Positions 42,123 to 51,571 of a DNA stretch of 64,000 nucleotides are shown in pieces. The DNA is taken from positions 42,657 through 106,656 of the forward strand of contig DAONFG010000007.1 in NCBI GenBank assembly GCA_035403465.1, read 5' to 3'. A program made the translations under genes and the position numbers. Under the pieces are notes generated by a model. That model ran no database searches, was not told the DNA's origin, and saw only the letters and a program-made list of their open reading frames with translations. Origin of the DNA: JAAYBQ01 sp035403465 (GTDB lineage Bacteria > Spirochaetota > UBA4802 > UBA5550). Every line of letters begins with the position of its first letter. Position 1 is the stretch's first letter.

Positions 42123-43868
42123 ATGAGAAAGACAAAAATTATATGCACCCTTGGCCCTGCACTCGATGACCCTGAATTATTAAAAAGAATATTTCTCACT
42201 GGAATGGATGTGGCCAGGCTGAACTTTTCGCACGGCACACACGAAGAACATCTTGTAAGGGTAAATCGTTTCAAGCAGATACGTTCAGAACTTGGCAGAT
42301 CCGCAGCACTCCTGCTTGACACAAAGGGCCCGGAGATACGCCTCAGGAAATTCAAAAACGGAAAGATAATGCTTCCTACAGGCTCGAAGTTTATTCTTAC
42401 AACAGAGGATATTGAAGGGGACGAACAGAGAGTTGCTGTTACCTACAAGGATATCACCAAAGACCTCACCAAGGGCAACCGTGTGCTTATTGACGACGGT
42501 CTCATTGACCTGAAGGTAACGGGTGTAACCGATAAAGAGGTCATGTGCGAAGTGATGAACGGCGGCGAACTGAGCGATAGAAAGGGTGTCAACCTCCAGG
42601 GCGTAACTGCACGTATGCCTTTCATGAGCGACCAGGACAGGAAAGACCTGCTCTTCGGTATACAAAATGATTTTGAGTTTGTTGCGGCATCATTTGTACG
42701 GAACGCCGACGACGTAAAGCAGATAAAAAGTTTTCTCGAGGAGCACGGCGGAGGCTTCATAAAAGTCATTTCTAAAATAGAGAACAGGGACGGCGTCAAG
42801 AATATTGACGAGATTATCCGGGTCAGCGACGGTACCATGGTTGCGCGCGGGGACATGGGTGTGGAGATATCATTCGAGGAGATACCCAGGCTCCAGAAGC
42901 TTATAATCAAAAAAACACTTAACGCGGGGAAACCTGCAATTACCGCCACACAGATGCTCGACTCAATGATACGCAATCCTAGGCCTACACGTGCAGAGAT
43001 AACTGACGTGGCTAACGCCATATACGACGGCACAAGCGCCATCATGCTTTCAGGTGAAACCGCTGTCGGCAAATTCCCTGAACTCACCGTTGTCACAATG
43101 GCCAAGATCGCCGAGAAGACCGAAATGGACATCGACTATGTGAAAAATTTCGAGAACACGCACATCAACATATCGAAGAACATAACTGATGCAATAAGCT
43201 ACTCAACAGTATCAGCGGCGCATTCCCTTGACGCCGCCGCGATTATCACAATAACCAAGTCCGGGCATACATCGCGCATGGTCTCGCGCTACAGGCCGCA
43301 GTGTATGATTATAGCCTCAACCCCACTTGAAAAAGTATACAACCAGCTTGCCCTCTCATGGGGCGTATACCCGGTACACGCCGAGGAAGCAACAACAACT
43401 GACGAGATATTCCAGAACTCAGTTGAAAACGCATTTAATGAGGGGCTTGTTAAAAACGGCGACCTTGTTGTAATTACCGGCGGCATGCCTGTTGGAATAA
43501 GCGGAACGACCAACATGATCAAGATACACGTTGTTGGAGACATACTTGTTGAGGGCGTGAGCATCAACAGCCTGTCGTCAACGGGGATTGTATGCGTTGT
43601 AGCAGAGAACAAGTCCACGGCCGAAGACTTCAAGGGCGGAGAGATTCTTGTAATTAAAAAATCATGCGATGCCATACTCCACCTGATAAAGAATGCCTCG
43701 GGCGTAATCACAGAGGAGGATTCGGCCGATTCACCCGCAGCGATTGTGGCAAAAGCGCTCGACATACCTGTGATCACATCTGCCAGGAACGCGACAGAGA
43801 TACTCACAAGCGGTACTGCCGTGCGCATTGACGGCGGCAGCGGACTGATTTACAGCGGGCACAATTGA
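42123..43868 (+). CDS. pyk: pyruvate kinase with C-terminal swivelling domain
   Basis: 581 residues. The catalytic barrel begins RKTKIICTLGPA and includes ISKIENRDGVKNIDEI, the MVARGDMGVEI loop and the TATQMLDSMI motif. An allosteric domain follows to about 475. The last 100 residues are the phosphohistidine-like swivelling domain (GGEILVIKKSCDAILHLIK, TSGTAVRIDGGSG) found in Bacillus-type enzymes, but the usual catalytic His is not seen there, as in that group. It converts PEP and ADP to pyruvate and ATP. The vanW-like gene starts around its stop. Confidence 0.95.
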   Translation: MRKTKIICTLGPALDDPELLKRIFLTGMDVARLNFSHGTHEEHLVRVNRFKQIRSELGRSAALLLDTKGPEIRLRKFKNGKIMLPTGSKFILTTEDIEGDEQRVAVTYKDITKDLTKGNRVLIDDGLIDLKVTGVTDKEVMCEVMNGGELSDRKGVNLQGVTARMPFMSDQDRKDLLFGIQNDFEFVAASFVRNADDVKQIKSFLEEHGGGFIKVISKIENRDGVKNIDEIIRVSDGTMVARGDMGVEISFEEIPRLQKLIIKKTLNAGKPAITATQMLDSMIRNPRPTRAEITDVANAIYDGTSAIMLSGETAVGKFPELTVVTMAKIAEKTEMDIDYVKNFENTHINISKNITDAISYSTVSAAHSLDAAAIITITKSGHTSRMVSRYRPQCMIIASTPLEKVYNQLALSWGVYPVHAEEATTTDEIFQNSVENAFNEGLVKNGDLVVITGGMPVGISGTTNMIKIHVVGDILVEGVSINSLSSTGIVCVVAENKSTAEDFKGGEILVIKKSCDAILHLIKNASGVITEEDSADSPAAIVAKALDIPVITSARNATEILTSGTAVRIDGGSGLIYSGHN

Positions 43869-43903
43869 TCTGCCGGATGATACACGGGACTGGACTTTTT
43901 TTA

Positions 43904-44614
43904 ATGATCAGGCGGCTTTCCGTATTTTGTCTTTCTGTTCTTATGTGCTTCAGCGGAGTTCCGCTGCATTCCGGGGTGCATGAAGTTACAGTTTCAAGCT
44001 ACACGACGTCAGTGGCAAACCAGGATACTGATGTCCGTGCCAATATTGCACTTGCCGCATCAAAGCTTAACGATGTCGTGATACTTCCGGGGTCAACATT
44101 TTCATTCAACAGCACGGTCGGCGAAGCCTCAGCTGCAAACGGATACAGGCCGGGGCGCGTACTGTACGCGGATACCGTGGCGTATGAACCGGGCGGAGGT
44201 GTATGCCAAGTATCGTCAACACTATTCAACGCGCTCCTGCTTGCTGGGTGTACCATCATTGAAAGGCACAGGCACAACCAGCCTGTACGCTACGTGGAGC
44301 CCGGGCTTGACGCAACCATAAGGTACGGAAAAAAGGACCTGCGCATGAAGAACCCGCACGACTTTCCTCTATACATATACACAGAGATAAACGACAGCAG
44401 CCTTAACATGATAATCCGCGCAGTTAAAAACCCGCAGCAGGCTTACGAGGTGTTCACCGAAGTCGAAGAAGTCAACCTTCCGTTTAACAATGAAGAAGGG
44501 AGAAAAATCAGGCCGGGGCTGACCATTTACGTTTACAGGAAAAGAACAGTTAACGGCGTTGCAGAGAGTGTCCTGTTATATAAGGATTTTTTTCCTCCGG
44601 CGTATGTTGAGTGA
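43904..44614 (+). CDS. VanW family exported protein
   Basis: 236 residues from the ATG at 43904, which gives a clean signal peptide (MIRRLSVFCLSVLMCFSG); earlier starts at 43865 (TTG) and 43877 (ATG) overlap or abut pyk and are possible. The VanW core is LPGSTFSFNSTVGEASAANG, then GGGVCQVSSTLFNALLLAG and RHNQPVRYVEPG. Named after a vancomycin cluster gene of unknown role; thought to act on the cell wall. It carries no resistance implication alone. Probably co-transcribed with pyk. Confidence 0.85.
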   Translation: MIRRLSVFCLSVLMCFSGVPLHSGVHEVTVSSYTTSVANQDTDVRANIALAASKLNDVVILPGSTFSFNSTVGEASAANGYRPGRVLYADTVAYEPGGGVCQVSSTLFNALLLAGCTIIERHRHNQPVRYVEPGLDATIRYGKKDLRMKNPHDFPLYIYTEINDSSLNMIIRAVKNPQQAYEVFTEVEEVNLPFNNEEGRKIRPGLTIYVYRKRTVNGVAESVLLYKDFFPPAYVE

Positions 44615-44716
44615 TATTGTATGGCCGACATCCTGCTGTATAAAACCGGATTTGGATTAACTACCGCTTGATACACCGTCAGAGTTCATTGACTGAAGCT
44701 ATTCACTGAATTTCTT

Positions 44717-44866
44717 TCATTTTTTTAAAATTGATTCCAGGCTTAGCTCCCAGTGCTTTCCCGATTTTCCGCTGAAAAGAGTGAAAATTAATTTTCCATG
44801 GCGACGGTTTATTCTTAAAATATCCCCCTTGACACAAAACTTCAGCTGCATAAACAGTTGCATCAT
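44717..44866 (-). CDS. possible 49-residue ORF or remnant
   Basis: On the minus strand the frame reads MMQLFMQLKFCVKGDILRIN and ends SGKSGKHWELSLESILKK. The composition looks protein-like, but there is no Shine-Dalgarno, and the 5' end overlaps the rarD start by two bases. It may be the C-terminus of a lost gene. I cannot name a family. Confidence 0.25.
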   Translation of the reverse strand: MMQLFMQLKFCVKGDILRINRRHGKLIFTLFSGKSGKHWELSLESILKK

Positions 44867-45764
44867 GAATCTCAATGTAAAAAACAATTCCGGAACCATG
44901 CGCGGTACAATCCTTACCGCTGTATCCTTCGCCCTCTGGGGCGTACTACCCGGCTACTGGAAGATGCTTGCTGCTGTTCCCGCACTTCAAATCGTGGGCC
45001 ACCGCACAATCTGGACATGCCTCTTTGCATTCCTGCTGATAATAATCACCGGGAAACTATACGCGGTGCGCGAGGCTTTGTCGAAGCGCGGTACGCGGAT
45101 GCTCATAATGGCCGGGTCGCTCATGATAGCCATCAACTGGCTCATCTACATATACGCCGTGAATTCGGGGAACATTGTTCAGGCAAGCCTGGGCTACTAC
45201 ATTAATCCGCTTGTAAGCATTCTGCTGGGAATGGCAGTGCTCAGGGAGAGGCTCTCAACTCCGCAAATTTCCGCATTCCTGCTTGCTGCGTGCGGTGTGC
45301 TCTACATGACGTTCAGCCTGGGCAGCTTCCCCTGGATATCCGTGGCACTGGCGGTCTCATTCGCTCTTTACGGCCTTGTTAAAAAAAGTACGGGCGTAGA
45401 TTCGGTTTCGTCCCTTGCCATTGAAAGCATCTTCCTTGCACCCGTGGCACTGCCTGCAGCGACCGGATTCTTAAGCGGGGCATTTGTTCCGTTTGGCAGC
45501 ACAATGCTTACAGGCGTTCTACTTGTATCCGGGGGTGTTGTTACGGGTCTTCCGCTCTACTTGTTTGCCGAGGGTGCAAAGGCGATCCCCCTTTCGCGTG
45601 TGGGTTTTTTACAGTACATCAGCCCTACGCTTTCGCTGCTGATCGCTGTTTTTATTTACGGTGAGAGTTTTACATTGGTCCATGCAGTGAGTTTCGGATT
45701 TATCTGGACCGGGCTGTTTGTGTATACGGCTTCGGGCTACATGAATTATAGAAACTCAAGGTAA
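44865..45764 (+). CDS. rarD: RarD-type EamA transporter
   Basis: 299 residues with ten hydrophobic helices. The N-terminus SFALWGVLPGYWKMLAAVPA and HRTIWTCLFAFLL is the RarD hallmark, and QASLGYYINPLVSILLGMAV and PLYLFAEGAKAIPLSRVGFL are EamA repeats. Substrate unknown. Starts at 44865 and 44895 are both possible; the frame runs further upstream without support. A TTGACA at 44832-44837 may be the -35 of its promoter. Ends 9 bases before a convergent GGDEF gene. Confidence 0.88.
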   Translation: MNLNVKNNSGTMRGTILTAVSFALWGVLPGYWKMLAAVPALQIVGHRTIWTCLFAFLLIIITGKLYAVREALSKRGTRMLIMAGSLMIAINWLIYIYAVNSGNIVQASLGYYINPLVSILLGMAVLRERLSTPQISAFLLAACGVLYMTFSLGSFPWISVALAVSFALYGLVKKSTGVDSVSSLAIESIFLAPVALPAATGFLSGAFVPFGSTMLTGVLLVSGGVVTGLPLYLFAEGAKAIPLSRVGFLQYISPTLSLLIAVFIYGESFTLVHAVSFGFIWTGLFVYTASGYMNYRNSR

Positions 45765-45773
45765 CCCGGACTT

Positions 45774-46697
45774 TTACCGTCCGGACTTCTCCCTGTGCTC
45801 AGCCCTGATAGCCATGACCCTGTTCCGGCCATTCTCTTTTACCTCGTAAAGCGCCACGTCCGCCCTGTTCAGTACGGAATCAACTGTTAAATCGTTCGTA
45901 TCCGAATCAGATATCCCCGCACTTATTGTAAGCTTGAGTGTTTTACATTCAAACTCCATTTCCGATTCATCAATTTTTTTTCGCAGCCTTTCCGCTATCT
46001 CAACGCCGTATTCAATTTCCGTTTCAGGAAGGAGTATGGCAAACTCCTCGCCGCCTATACGCCCCACAGTGTCCGAAATCCTTAGTGATTTTTTCATGAT
46101 ATCTGCAGCGTTCCGCAGCACGCAGTCGCCTGCCAGGTGCCCGTGCGTGTCGTTTATCTTTTTAAAGTAGTCAATATCTATCATGATAAAGGTAAAGATC
46201 GATTCGTACCTTTTTACCCGCTCAAATTCCTGGTTAAGCCTGCTCATAAAATAACGCCTGTTAAACAGTCCAGTGAGCTCATCTGTAACAGCCATTGTAA
46301 GCAGCTTCTCTTTAGCCTTTTTCAGTTCAATGTGCGTCCTGGTCCTCGCGATAAGCTCCTGGGCCCGGAATGGCCTTGTGATGAAGTCAACTCCTCCGCA
46401 CTTGAACCCGTTGATTATACTGGTCTCGTCATTCATGGCACTGAGAAAAATGATAGGCGTATCCTTCAGGCGCGGCGTGCGCTTAAGCTGGTCGCAGAAC
46501 TGGAATCCGTCAATACCGGGCATCACGATGTCAAGGAGTATAAGGTCCGGCGTGTTCTTGCTGATAAATTCAAGGGCCTCTTCACCGCTTGAACAGACAG
46601 AGGTTTCATAACCGTTCTTAACAAGAAGCTTTTCGCAGAAGGTCGAATTTGTAATGTTATCGTCTACGATCAGTATCAATGGCTTGACGCTTTCCAA
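45774..46697 (-). CDS. response regulator with GGDEF domain (diguanylate cyclase)
   Basis: 307 residues from a TTG start with GGAGG 7 bases upstream. Receiver at 8-125 with acidic VDDN, phospho-acceptor Asp in LILLDIVMPG and Lys-replaced TRPF; GGDEF domain at 135-300 with an intact GGEEF signature (RIGGEEFAILLP) and the substrate-binding DELTGLFNRRYF and IDIDYFKKIND. It should make c-di-GMP on phosphorylation. No I-site RxxD is obvious before GGEEF (SDTV). A cognate kinase is not adjacent. Confidence 0.93.
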   Translation of the reverse strand: MESVKPLILIVDDNITNSTFCEKLLVKNGYETSVCSSGEEALEFISKNTPDLILLDIVMPGIDGFQFCDQLKRTPRLKDTPIIFLSAMNDETSIINGFKCGGVDFITRPFRAQELIARTRTHIELKKAKEKLLTMAVTDELTGLFNRRYFMSRLNQEFERVKRYESIFTFIMIDIDYFKKINDTHGHLAGDCVLRNAADIMKKSLRISDTVGRIGGEEFAILLPETEIEYGVEIAERLRKKIDESEMEFECKTLKLTISAGISDSDTNDLTVDSVLNRADVALYEVKENGRNRVMAIRAEHREKSGR

Positions 46698-46800
46698 TCT
46701 TGCCTCCGGATTCTTTATACTTTAAGGGATTTATGCTGGAATGTTTAACCTGATTTATTATAATCAGCTGCCTGCAAAAAATCCACTTTATTTTACTTAT

Positions 46801-47598
46801 TCAGCAATGCCTGCTCCAGAAAAAATAACGTGAATTTTCATGGTTTGCCCTTCCTTCAAGAATCTCAGACCGGATTACTTCAGCCATGTTTACAAGGTTC
46901 TCTATTTCATCCCTTACTCTCTGCTTGAGTATATCCTTATCAGCCATGGTAAAATTTGTGGTCTCAATTCTGCTTCCTGTTACAACCACTACAGGGCCCT
47001 TCTCCCTCAGCAGGTGGTGGTAAGGCGGCAGAATATTTCTTGTCCCTGCTATACCCGCAGGTATAATTGGAACCTTACCGGTTATTGCTACGATCAATCC
47101 GCCGTTTTTAAATTCAAGAAGTGAGCCCGTAGTACTGATCCTTCCTTCAGGAAATACATAAACGGCCTTCCCTTCACGAATTTTTTTCCCCGCTTTTATC
47201 ATGCTCCTGTGCACCCTGACCGGATTACCCCTTGTAATGTATATATGCCCCATCAGGTAGCAGGCAAGTCCGAATAGCGGTACATAAAAAAGGCTCCACT
47301 TCATAAAAAAGCTGAGGGGATTCTTCTTTGCTGCAGATATCATCACAGGGGGATCAAAAAGACTGCTGTGATTTGACATGAGTATTACGCCCTGGAGCAT
47401 ATCCAGTTTCTCATTACCAGTTATGTAGAGACCAGTCATACCTGCTATCTTGAGCATGCAGTATGACCATAATCTTGACAGGAACCACCAGGAATGCCCC
47501 CTGCGGTCAATGAAGGAAAAAACAGAACATAGTACACCAATAACAGGGGTTACAAGCAGATGGTACATGTATTCAATGATTATCCGGATATAATTCAT
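46801..47598 (-). CDS. 1-acyl-glycerol-3-phosphate acyltransferase-like protein
   Basis: 265 residues from the ATG at 47598, the first to give the membrane-anchored N-terminus; the frame is open to 47655. PlsC motifs: NHSSLFD (HX4D) in block I, ITRG in block II, FPEGRIS in block III and PAGIAGT in block IV. It acylates lysophosphatidic acid or a related lipid at the inner membrane. Stands alone on the minus strand, divergent from coaE. Start uncertain. Confidence 0.88.
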   Translation of the reverse strand: MNYIRIIIEYMYHLLVTPVIGVLCSVFSFIDRRGHSWWFLSRLWSYCMLKIAGMTGLYITGNEKLDMLQGVILMSNHSSLFDPPVMISAAKKNPLSFFMKWSLFYVPLFGLACYLMGHIYITRGNPVRVHRSMIKAGKKIREGKAVYVFPEGRISTTGSLLEFKNGGLIVAITGKVPIIPAGIAGTRNILPPYHHLLREKGPVVVVTGSRIETTNFTMADKDILKQRVRDEIENLVNMAEVIRSEILEGRANHENSRYFFWSRHC

Positions 47599-47744
47599 AT
47601 AAACACTGCCGGTAAATTCTTTAATCATATATGAACAGATTTTACATTTCGTCAATCATAATACAGATGATCAAAATACTTGACTGGTATGACTGTTTTG
47701 ATGTATACAACCCCTGTATACGCAGCGTGACAATGGAGGATTTA

Positions 47745-48332
47745 ATGAAAATCGGTGTAACAGGCATTTTCGCTTCGGGCAAAGGCACGGTATGCGAAAT
47801 GTTCAGGGAACTTGGTGCCGGTGTTATTGATACTGATATTTTAGCGCGCGAAATAATGGAACCCGGCCAGGAAGGACTCAGGCGCGTTGTCGAGGCTTTC
47901 GGCAGTGATTTTCTGAATCCCGACGGCACCCTTGACAGGAGACGTTTTGCCAATTCCGTGTTCGGGAATGACGAAAAGGTCAGGCTGCTGAATTCAATCA
48001 CCCACCCTGCAATACTCGATATTGTGATGGAACGGACCCGCGGTGACATGATATGGATGGTTAATACCCCCCTCCTCTTTGAATCAGGCTTTAACGCCTA
48101 TATGGACTCGAACATCGTTGTGACCGCAGGGGATGACCAGGTCCTTGAACGGGGGAGCAAAAGGGATAATATTTCAAAAGATGAGATAAAAGAGAGGTTA
48201 AAGCACCAAATTCCGCTTAATGAAAAAATCAGACTTGCCGATTATGTTATAGATAATTCAGGGACAACTGAGAATACTAAAAGGCAGGTTTTAGATATAT
48301 GGAAAATTTTGATCCAAGGCCACAGGAAGTAA
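47745..48332 (+). CDS. coaE: dephospho-CoA kinase
   Basis: 195 residues from the ATG at 47745, chosen because GGAGG lies 5 bases upstream and the family starts MKIGVTG. P-loop ASGKGT at residues 10-15; DTDILAREIMEPG and NTPLLFESGF are CoaE motifs. The lid region is shorter than usual near RGSKRDNISKDEI. It makes coenzyme A from dephospho-CoA. Its end overlaps the SPOR-protein gene by 34 bases. Confidence 0.93.
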   Translation: MKIGVTGIFASGKGTVCEMFRELGAGVIDTDILAREIMEPGQEGLRRVVEAFGSDFLNPDGTLDRRRFANSVFGNDEKVRLLNSITHPAILDIVMERTRGDMIWMVNTPLLFESGFNAYMDSNIVVTAGDDQVLERGSKRDNISKDEIKERLKHQIPLNEKIRLADYVIDNSGTTENTKRQVLDIWKILIQGHRK

Positions 48333-49123
48333 AGGAGAAGAGTTTTTATGTACTCAACCTTGACACTCCAAGAATAATAATACTTACATCTGTTGTTATA
48401 GGAATCATTGCAGCCGCATTCCTTTTCGGAATGTCATTCATGAAAGGCGACAATTCACAGTCGAGGGAACTTGCTTCAGGAGGCATGCAGTTTGACGAAT
48501 CAACAGGAAACGACCTGCTGAATAAAGAGATCCCCCCCGTACCTGAAGACATGGCATCAGACACGGCTATGACCGATAAAGGGACTACAGATGACCTGAA
48601 ATCCGACTTAGTTATACCTGGCGGCACAGAAACAGGTAAAACTGAAACTATCGCATCGGACACAAAGAATGATAAAGAAGATGTCCTTAAAAATGAAAAT
48701 ATAAAAGAAATTATCCCGGCTGTGAATAAAAAGAAATCATCGTCAAAAAACGACAGGACTGCATCTACAAAACAGAAGGATAAGGCCTCTTCAAAAAAAA
48801 TCGCTGACAACATAAAGAAAAAAGACGCGTCCCGCGGTAAAAGCAGAATTTATGAAGTATCAAGAGATGAAGATGTAAAAAGAGGCTATGATTCATATTC
48901 AGTACAGGTTGCTTCGTATGACACGCTTGCAAAGGCCGAGAATGAAAAGAGTTCCCTGCGTTCAAAGAGTTATGACGCTTATATAGACAGGGCCAATGTC
49001 AACGGCCGGAATTATTTCAGGGTAAAGATCGGGCCTGTTGCGTCAAAATCAAAAGCAGGGGAACTGCTCGATGAGATCCAGTCTGAGTCAAGATATTCAG
49101 GCAGCTATATAGTTAAGGATTAA
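48299..49123 (+). CDS. SPOR-domain membrane protein
   Basis: 274 residues. A single membrane helix at about 28-46 (IILTSVVIGIIAAAFLFGMS), a long Lys/Asp/Ser-rich, low-complexity linker (about 50-195), and a C-terminal SPOR domain (about 198-274; SYSVQVASYDTLAKAENEKS, RVKIGPVASKSKAGELLDEI). SPOR domains bind denuded glycan strands at the septum, so a cell-division or wall role is likely. Overlaps coaE and is followed by a terminator. Confidence 0.88.
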   Translation: MENFDPRPQEVKEKSFYVLNLDTPRIIILTSVVIGIIAAAFLFGMSFMKGDNSQSRELASGGMQFDESTGNDLLNKEIPPVPEDMASDTAMTDKGTTDDLKSDLVIPGGTETGKTETIASDTKNDKEDVLKNENIKEIIPAVNKKKSSSKNDRTASTKQKDKASSKKIADNIKKKDASRGKSRIYEVSRDEDVKRGYDSYSVQVASYDTLAKAENEKSSLRSKSYDAYIDRANVNGRNYFRVKIGPVASKSKAGELLDEIQSESRYSGSYIVKD

Positions 49124-49147
49124 TCCGGAAGTGACACAAAGTTAAGA

Positions 49148-49177
49148 AAGCGGCGGATATCCTGTCGCTTTTTTTAT
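49148..49177 (+). terminator. intrinsic terminator after SPOR gene
   Basis: GCGGCGG pairs with CTGTCGC (two G-T pairs) across a short loop, followed immediately by TTTTTTT. 25 bases past the stop. Confidence 0.75.
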
Positions 49178-49205
49178 TTCATAAAAAATAATCAGGGAGT
49201 CCGCC

Positions 49206-49850
49206 ATGTTTTCTATATTCAGGGCTACTAAAGACCTCGTAATGAAGATTGATTCATTCATCGATCTTGTGAGTGAATCAGTGCTGCATTTTGAAGAGGG
49301 GCTGAAACTTTACATCGCAGGCAAAGAGGGAGATTTCAACGAGAGACTTGATATCATAAGAAGAATCGAAGCCAGGGCCGACGACCTGAGGCGCGATATT
49401 GAAGCCCAGCTTTACGTACAGACGCTCATACCTGAATCCCGCGGAGACGTGCTGGAACTCCTTGAAAACATGGATGATATAATAGACTTCTCCAAATCAA
49501 TCATGTTTGATTTTTGTATTGAAAAACCTGTAATCCCCCAGGTTCTGCACGACAGGTTCATTAAACTTGCCGGTACAGCAGTAGATTCCACCCAGGCCCT
49601 GGTACAGTCAACCAGGTCATTTTTCTACGATGTAAACAGCGTTAAGGACCACCTGCACAAGGTTAAATTCTTTGAGAACGAGTCTGACCATATCGCGGAA
49701 AAAGCGAAAAAGGAACTCTTTGAGCTGGATATCGACCTGAGCCGCAAGCTTCACCTGAAGACATTCATTGTATCTATAGATTCTGTTTCTGACATTGCAG
49801 AGGACATTTCAAACAGGCTGTCGATCGCAACCATGAAGAGGGTAGTATAG
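49206..49850 (+). CDS. DUF47 (PhoU-like) PiT accessory protein
   Basis: 214 residues, all helical, with the Pit_accessory/DUF47 pattern (IEARADDLRRDIEAQLYVQT; ENMDDIIDFSKSIM; FENESDHIAEKAKKELFEL). These PhoU-like proteins bind metal ions through acidic clusters and regulate the adjacent PiT transporter. GGGAG lies 7 bases before the ATG. The PiT gene starts two bases after the stop, the standard gene pair. Confidence 0.93.
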   Translation: MFSIFRATKDLVMKIDSFIDLVSESVLHFEEGLKLYIAGKEGDFNERLDIIRRIEARADDLRRDIEAQLYVQTLIPESRGDVLELLENMDDIIDFSKSIMFDFCIEKPVIPQVLHDRFIKLAGTAVDSTQALVQSTRSFFYDVNSVKDHLHKVKFFENESDHIAEKAKKELFELDIDLSRKLHLKTFIVSIDSVSDIAEDISNRLSIATMKRVV

Positions 49851-49851
49851 C

Positions 49852-51333
49852 ATGTCTGTTCTCTTCTTTCTTTCAAGCGGACTTTTCCTGGGATGGTCGC
49901 ACGGTGCAAACAACGCGGGAAACGTCTTCGGTACTGCCATCGGTTCCAAAATGGTCAAGTTCAGGACAGCCGCAATAATCACGGGGATCTTCATGATACT
50001 GGGTTCCGCCATATCGGGCGCAGGAGCATCGCAGACCCTTGGCAAGCTCGGTTCGGTCAACGAGATTGCGGGGGCATTCATGGTTGCGCTCTCTGCGGCT
50101 GTCACGCTGCTGATGATGACGCGCCTTAATCTACCGGTTTCAACTTCGCAGACAATAGTCGGATCAATTATCGGGTGGAATTTTTTTTCCGGGTCACTTA
50201 CAGACTACGAGTCCCTGATGAAGATAGTTTCCAGCTGGCTCGTGGCGCCGCTTGCTTCAGCAGTTTTTGCAGTGGGGCTATACATACTCTTCAGGTATCT
50301 GCTGAACAGGTTCAAGATCCACCTGCTCCAGCTTGACCTTTACAACAGGATCGGGCTTATTCTGGTGGGCGCTTTTGGTGCATATACCCTTGGAGCGAAT
50401 AACATAGCGAATGTCATGGGGGTCTTTGTACCAGTGGCGCCGTTCAGGCCTGTCGACATTATCGTCGGAATACTTACGTCAAGGGACCAGCTCTTCATCC
50501 TTGGGGGCATGGCCATGGCTGCTGGCGTACTCACATATTCCTACAAAGTCATGAAGACCGTTGGTCAGAGCATAATCCCCCTGACGCCGATTACCGCCCT
50601 TGTCGCAGTTCTCTCTTCGTCAACAGTGCTCTTCCTCTTCTCGTCGCAGGACCTTGAACTCCTGCTTGCATCACACGGCCTTCCCTCGATACCGCTTGTG
50701 CCGATTTCAAGCTCACAGGCAGTTGTAGGCGCAATAATAGGTATAGGACTGTTCCAGGGAGGCCGCGGCATGAACTTCAGGCTCCTGGGAAAAATCGCAT
50801 CAGGCTGGGTGACCGCACCGCTCTTTGCCTGCATCTTCAGCTTCGTGTCGCTCTTTATCATACAGAACGTGTTCAGCCAGCCGGTGTACCGTGACGTCAA
50901 GTATTCAATTACATCCAATGCGGCAGAAAAACTCAGCAGCGAAAGAATAACCTTCAGCACCATGAAGGACCTGGTAGATCTTGAATTCAAAAATGCCGCG
51001 GAATTCAGTTCCGCCCTTAAGCGGTACGCGCCCGAACTTGACAGCAGCAGCATGATGCGCGTGGTAAAGCTTTCCGAGCTGCGCAACTTTACAGTTAATG
51101 ATGAAATCGTTTCATTTGAAATAAAACAGGGCATCTTTACCGAAAGACAGACCAGCGCTCTTCTCAGCCTTAACGGTAAAAAATACAGGCACGTCTGGGA
51201 GTTTGCCGCAGACCTTGCATCAGCGAGCAACGAATGGGAGATGAAACCGGACATTCCGGAAAACAAACCGTATAACAATAATTTACGTATCCGGATTGAT
51301 TACCTCGCCGGAAAATTCAGCGGGATGAGATAG
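49852..51333 (+). CDS. pit: PiT family inorganic phosphate transporter with C-terminal extension
   Basis: 493 residues. Two PiT signatures are clear: SHGANNAGNVFGTAIGSKMV near the start and LGANNIANVMG at about 180-190; VSTSQTIVGSIIGW and PISSSQAVVGAIIGIG mark the inverted repeats. About ten to eleven membrane helices end near residue 345. Residues 345-493 form a soluble domain with no motif I know (LRNFTVNDEIVSFEIKQGIF). It imports phosphate, usually as a metal complex, with protons or sodium. Paired with DUF47; a FeoC-like gene follows after 10 bases. Confidence 0.92.
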   Translation: MSVLFFLSSGLFLGWSHGANNAGNVFGTAIGSKMVKFRTAAIITGIFMILGSAISGAGASQTLGKLGSVNEIAGAFMVALSAAVTLLMMTRLNLPVSTSQTIVGSIIGWNFFSGSLTDYESLMKIVSSWLVAPLASAVFAVGLYILFRYLLNRFKIHLLQLDLYNRIGLILVGAFGAYTLGANNIANVMGVFVPVAPFRPVDIIVGILTSRDQLFILGGMAMAAGVLTYSYKVMKTVGQSIIPLTPITALVAVLSSSTVLFLFSSQDLELLLASHGLPSIPLVPISSSQAVVGAIIGIGLFQGGRGMNFRLLGKIASGWVTAPLFACIFSFVSLFIIQNVFSQPVYRDVKYSITSNAAEKLSSERITFSTMKDLVDLEFKNAAEFSSALKRYAPELDSSSMMRVVKLSELRNFTVNDEIVSFEIKQGIFTERQTSALLSLNGKKYRHVWEFAADLASASNEWEMKPDIPENKPYNNNLRIRIDYLAGKFSGMR

Positions 51334-51343
51334 GTATAATACC

Positions 51344-51571
51344 ATGCTGATGAGCGAGATAAAACATTTATTCAAGGAAAACAGGGAACTCTGCGTATCC
51401 GAAATACATAACCGTGTGAACTCGGACAGGGGACTTATTGAGCACGCTATTGAGCAGCTCGTCGCAAAAGGCTTTATTGTTGAGGTGAACTACAAAACAG
51501 AATGCAGGGGCTGCAGCATGAACTGCAGCGCCAGGGGTGAACGGGCCTACAGGCTGGCTGATAGCCTTTAG
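51344..51571 (+). CDS. FeoC-like winged-helix protein with Fe-S cysteines
   Basis: 75 residues: a winged helix (about 1-52; ELCVSEIHNRVNSDRGLIEH) followed by CRGCSMNC (CX2CX3C), like the iron-sulfur or metal-sensing motif of FeoC regulators. No feoAB is near. It is 10 bases downstream of the PiT gene, so it may report iron or redox state to phosphate uptake, which is inference. A start at Met3 is equally possible. Its last four bases overlap the convergent YbjN-like gene. Confidence 0.7.
   Translation: MLMSEIKHLFKENRELCVSEIHNRVNSDRGLIEHAIEQLVAKGFIVEVNYKTECRGCSMNCSARGERAYRLADSL

Noticed and set aside
42443..43132. 229-codon minus-strand frame across pyruvate kinase
   Set aside because: Antisense shadow of a conserved enzyme with no start context.
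43904..44614. Vancomycin resistance
   Set aside because: VanW-family proteins are widespread and none of the van ligase or regulatory genes is present.
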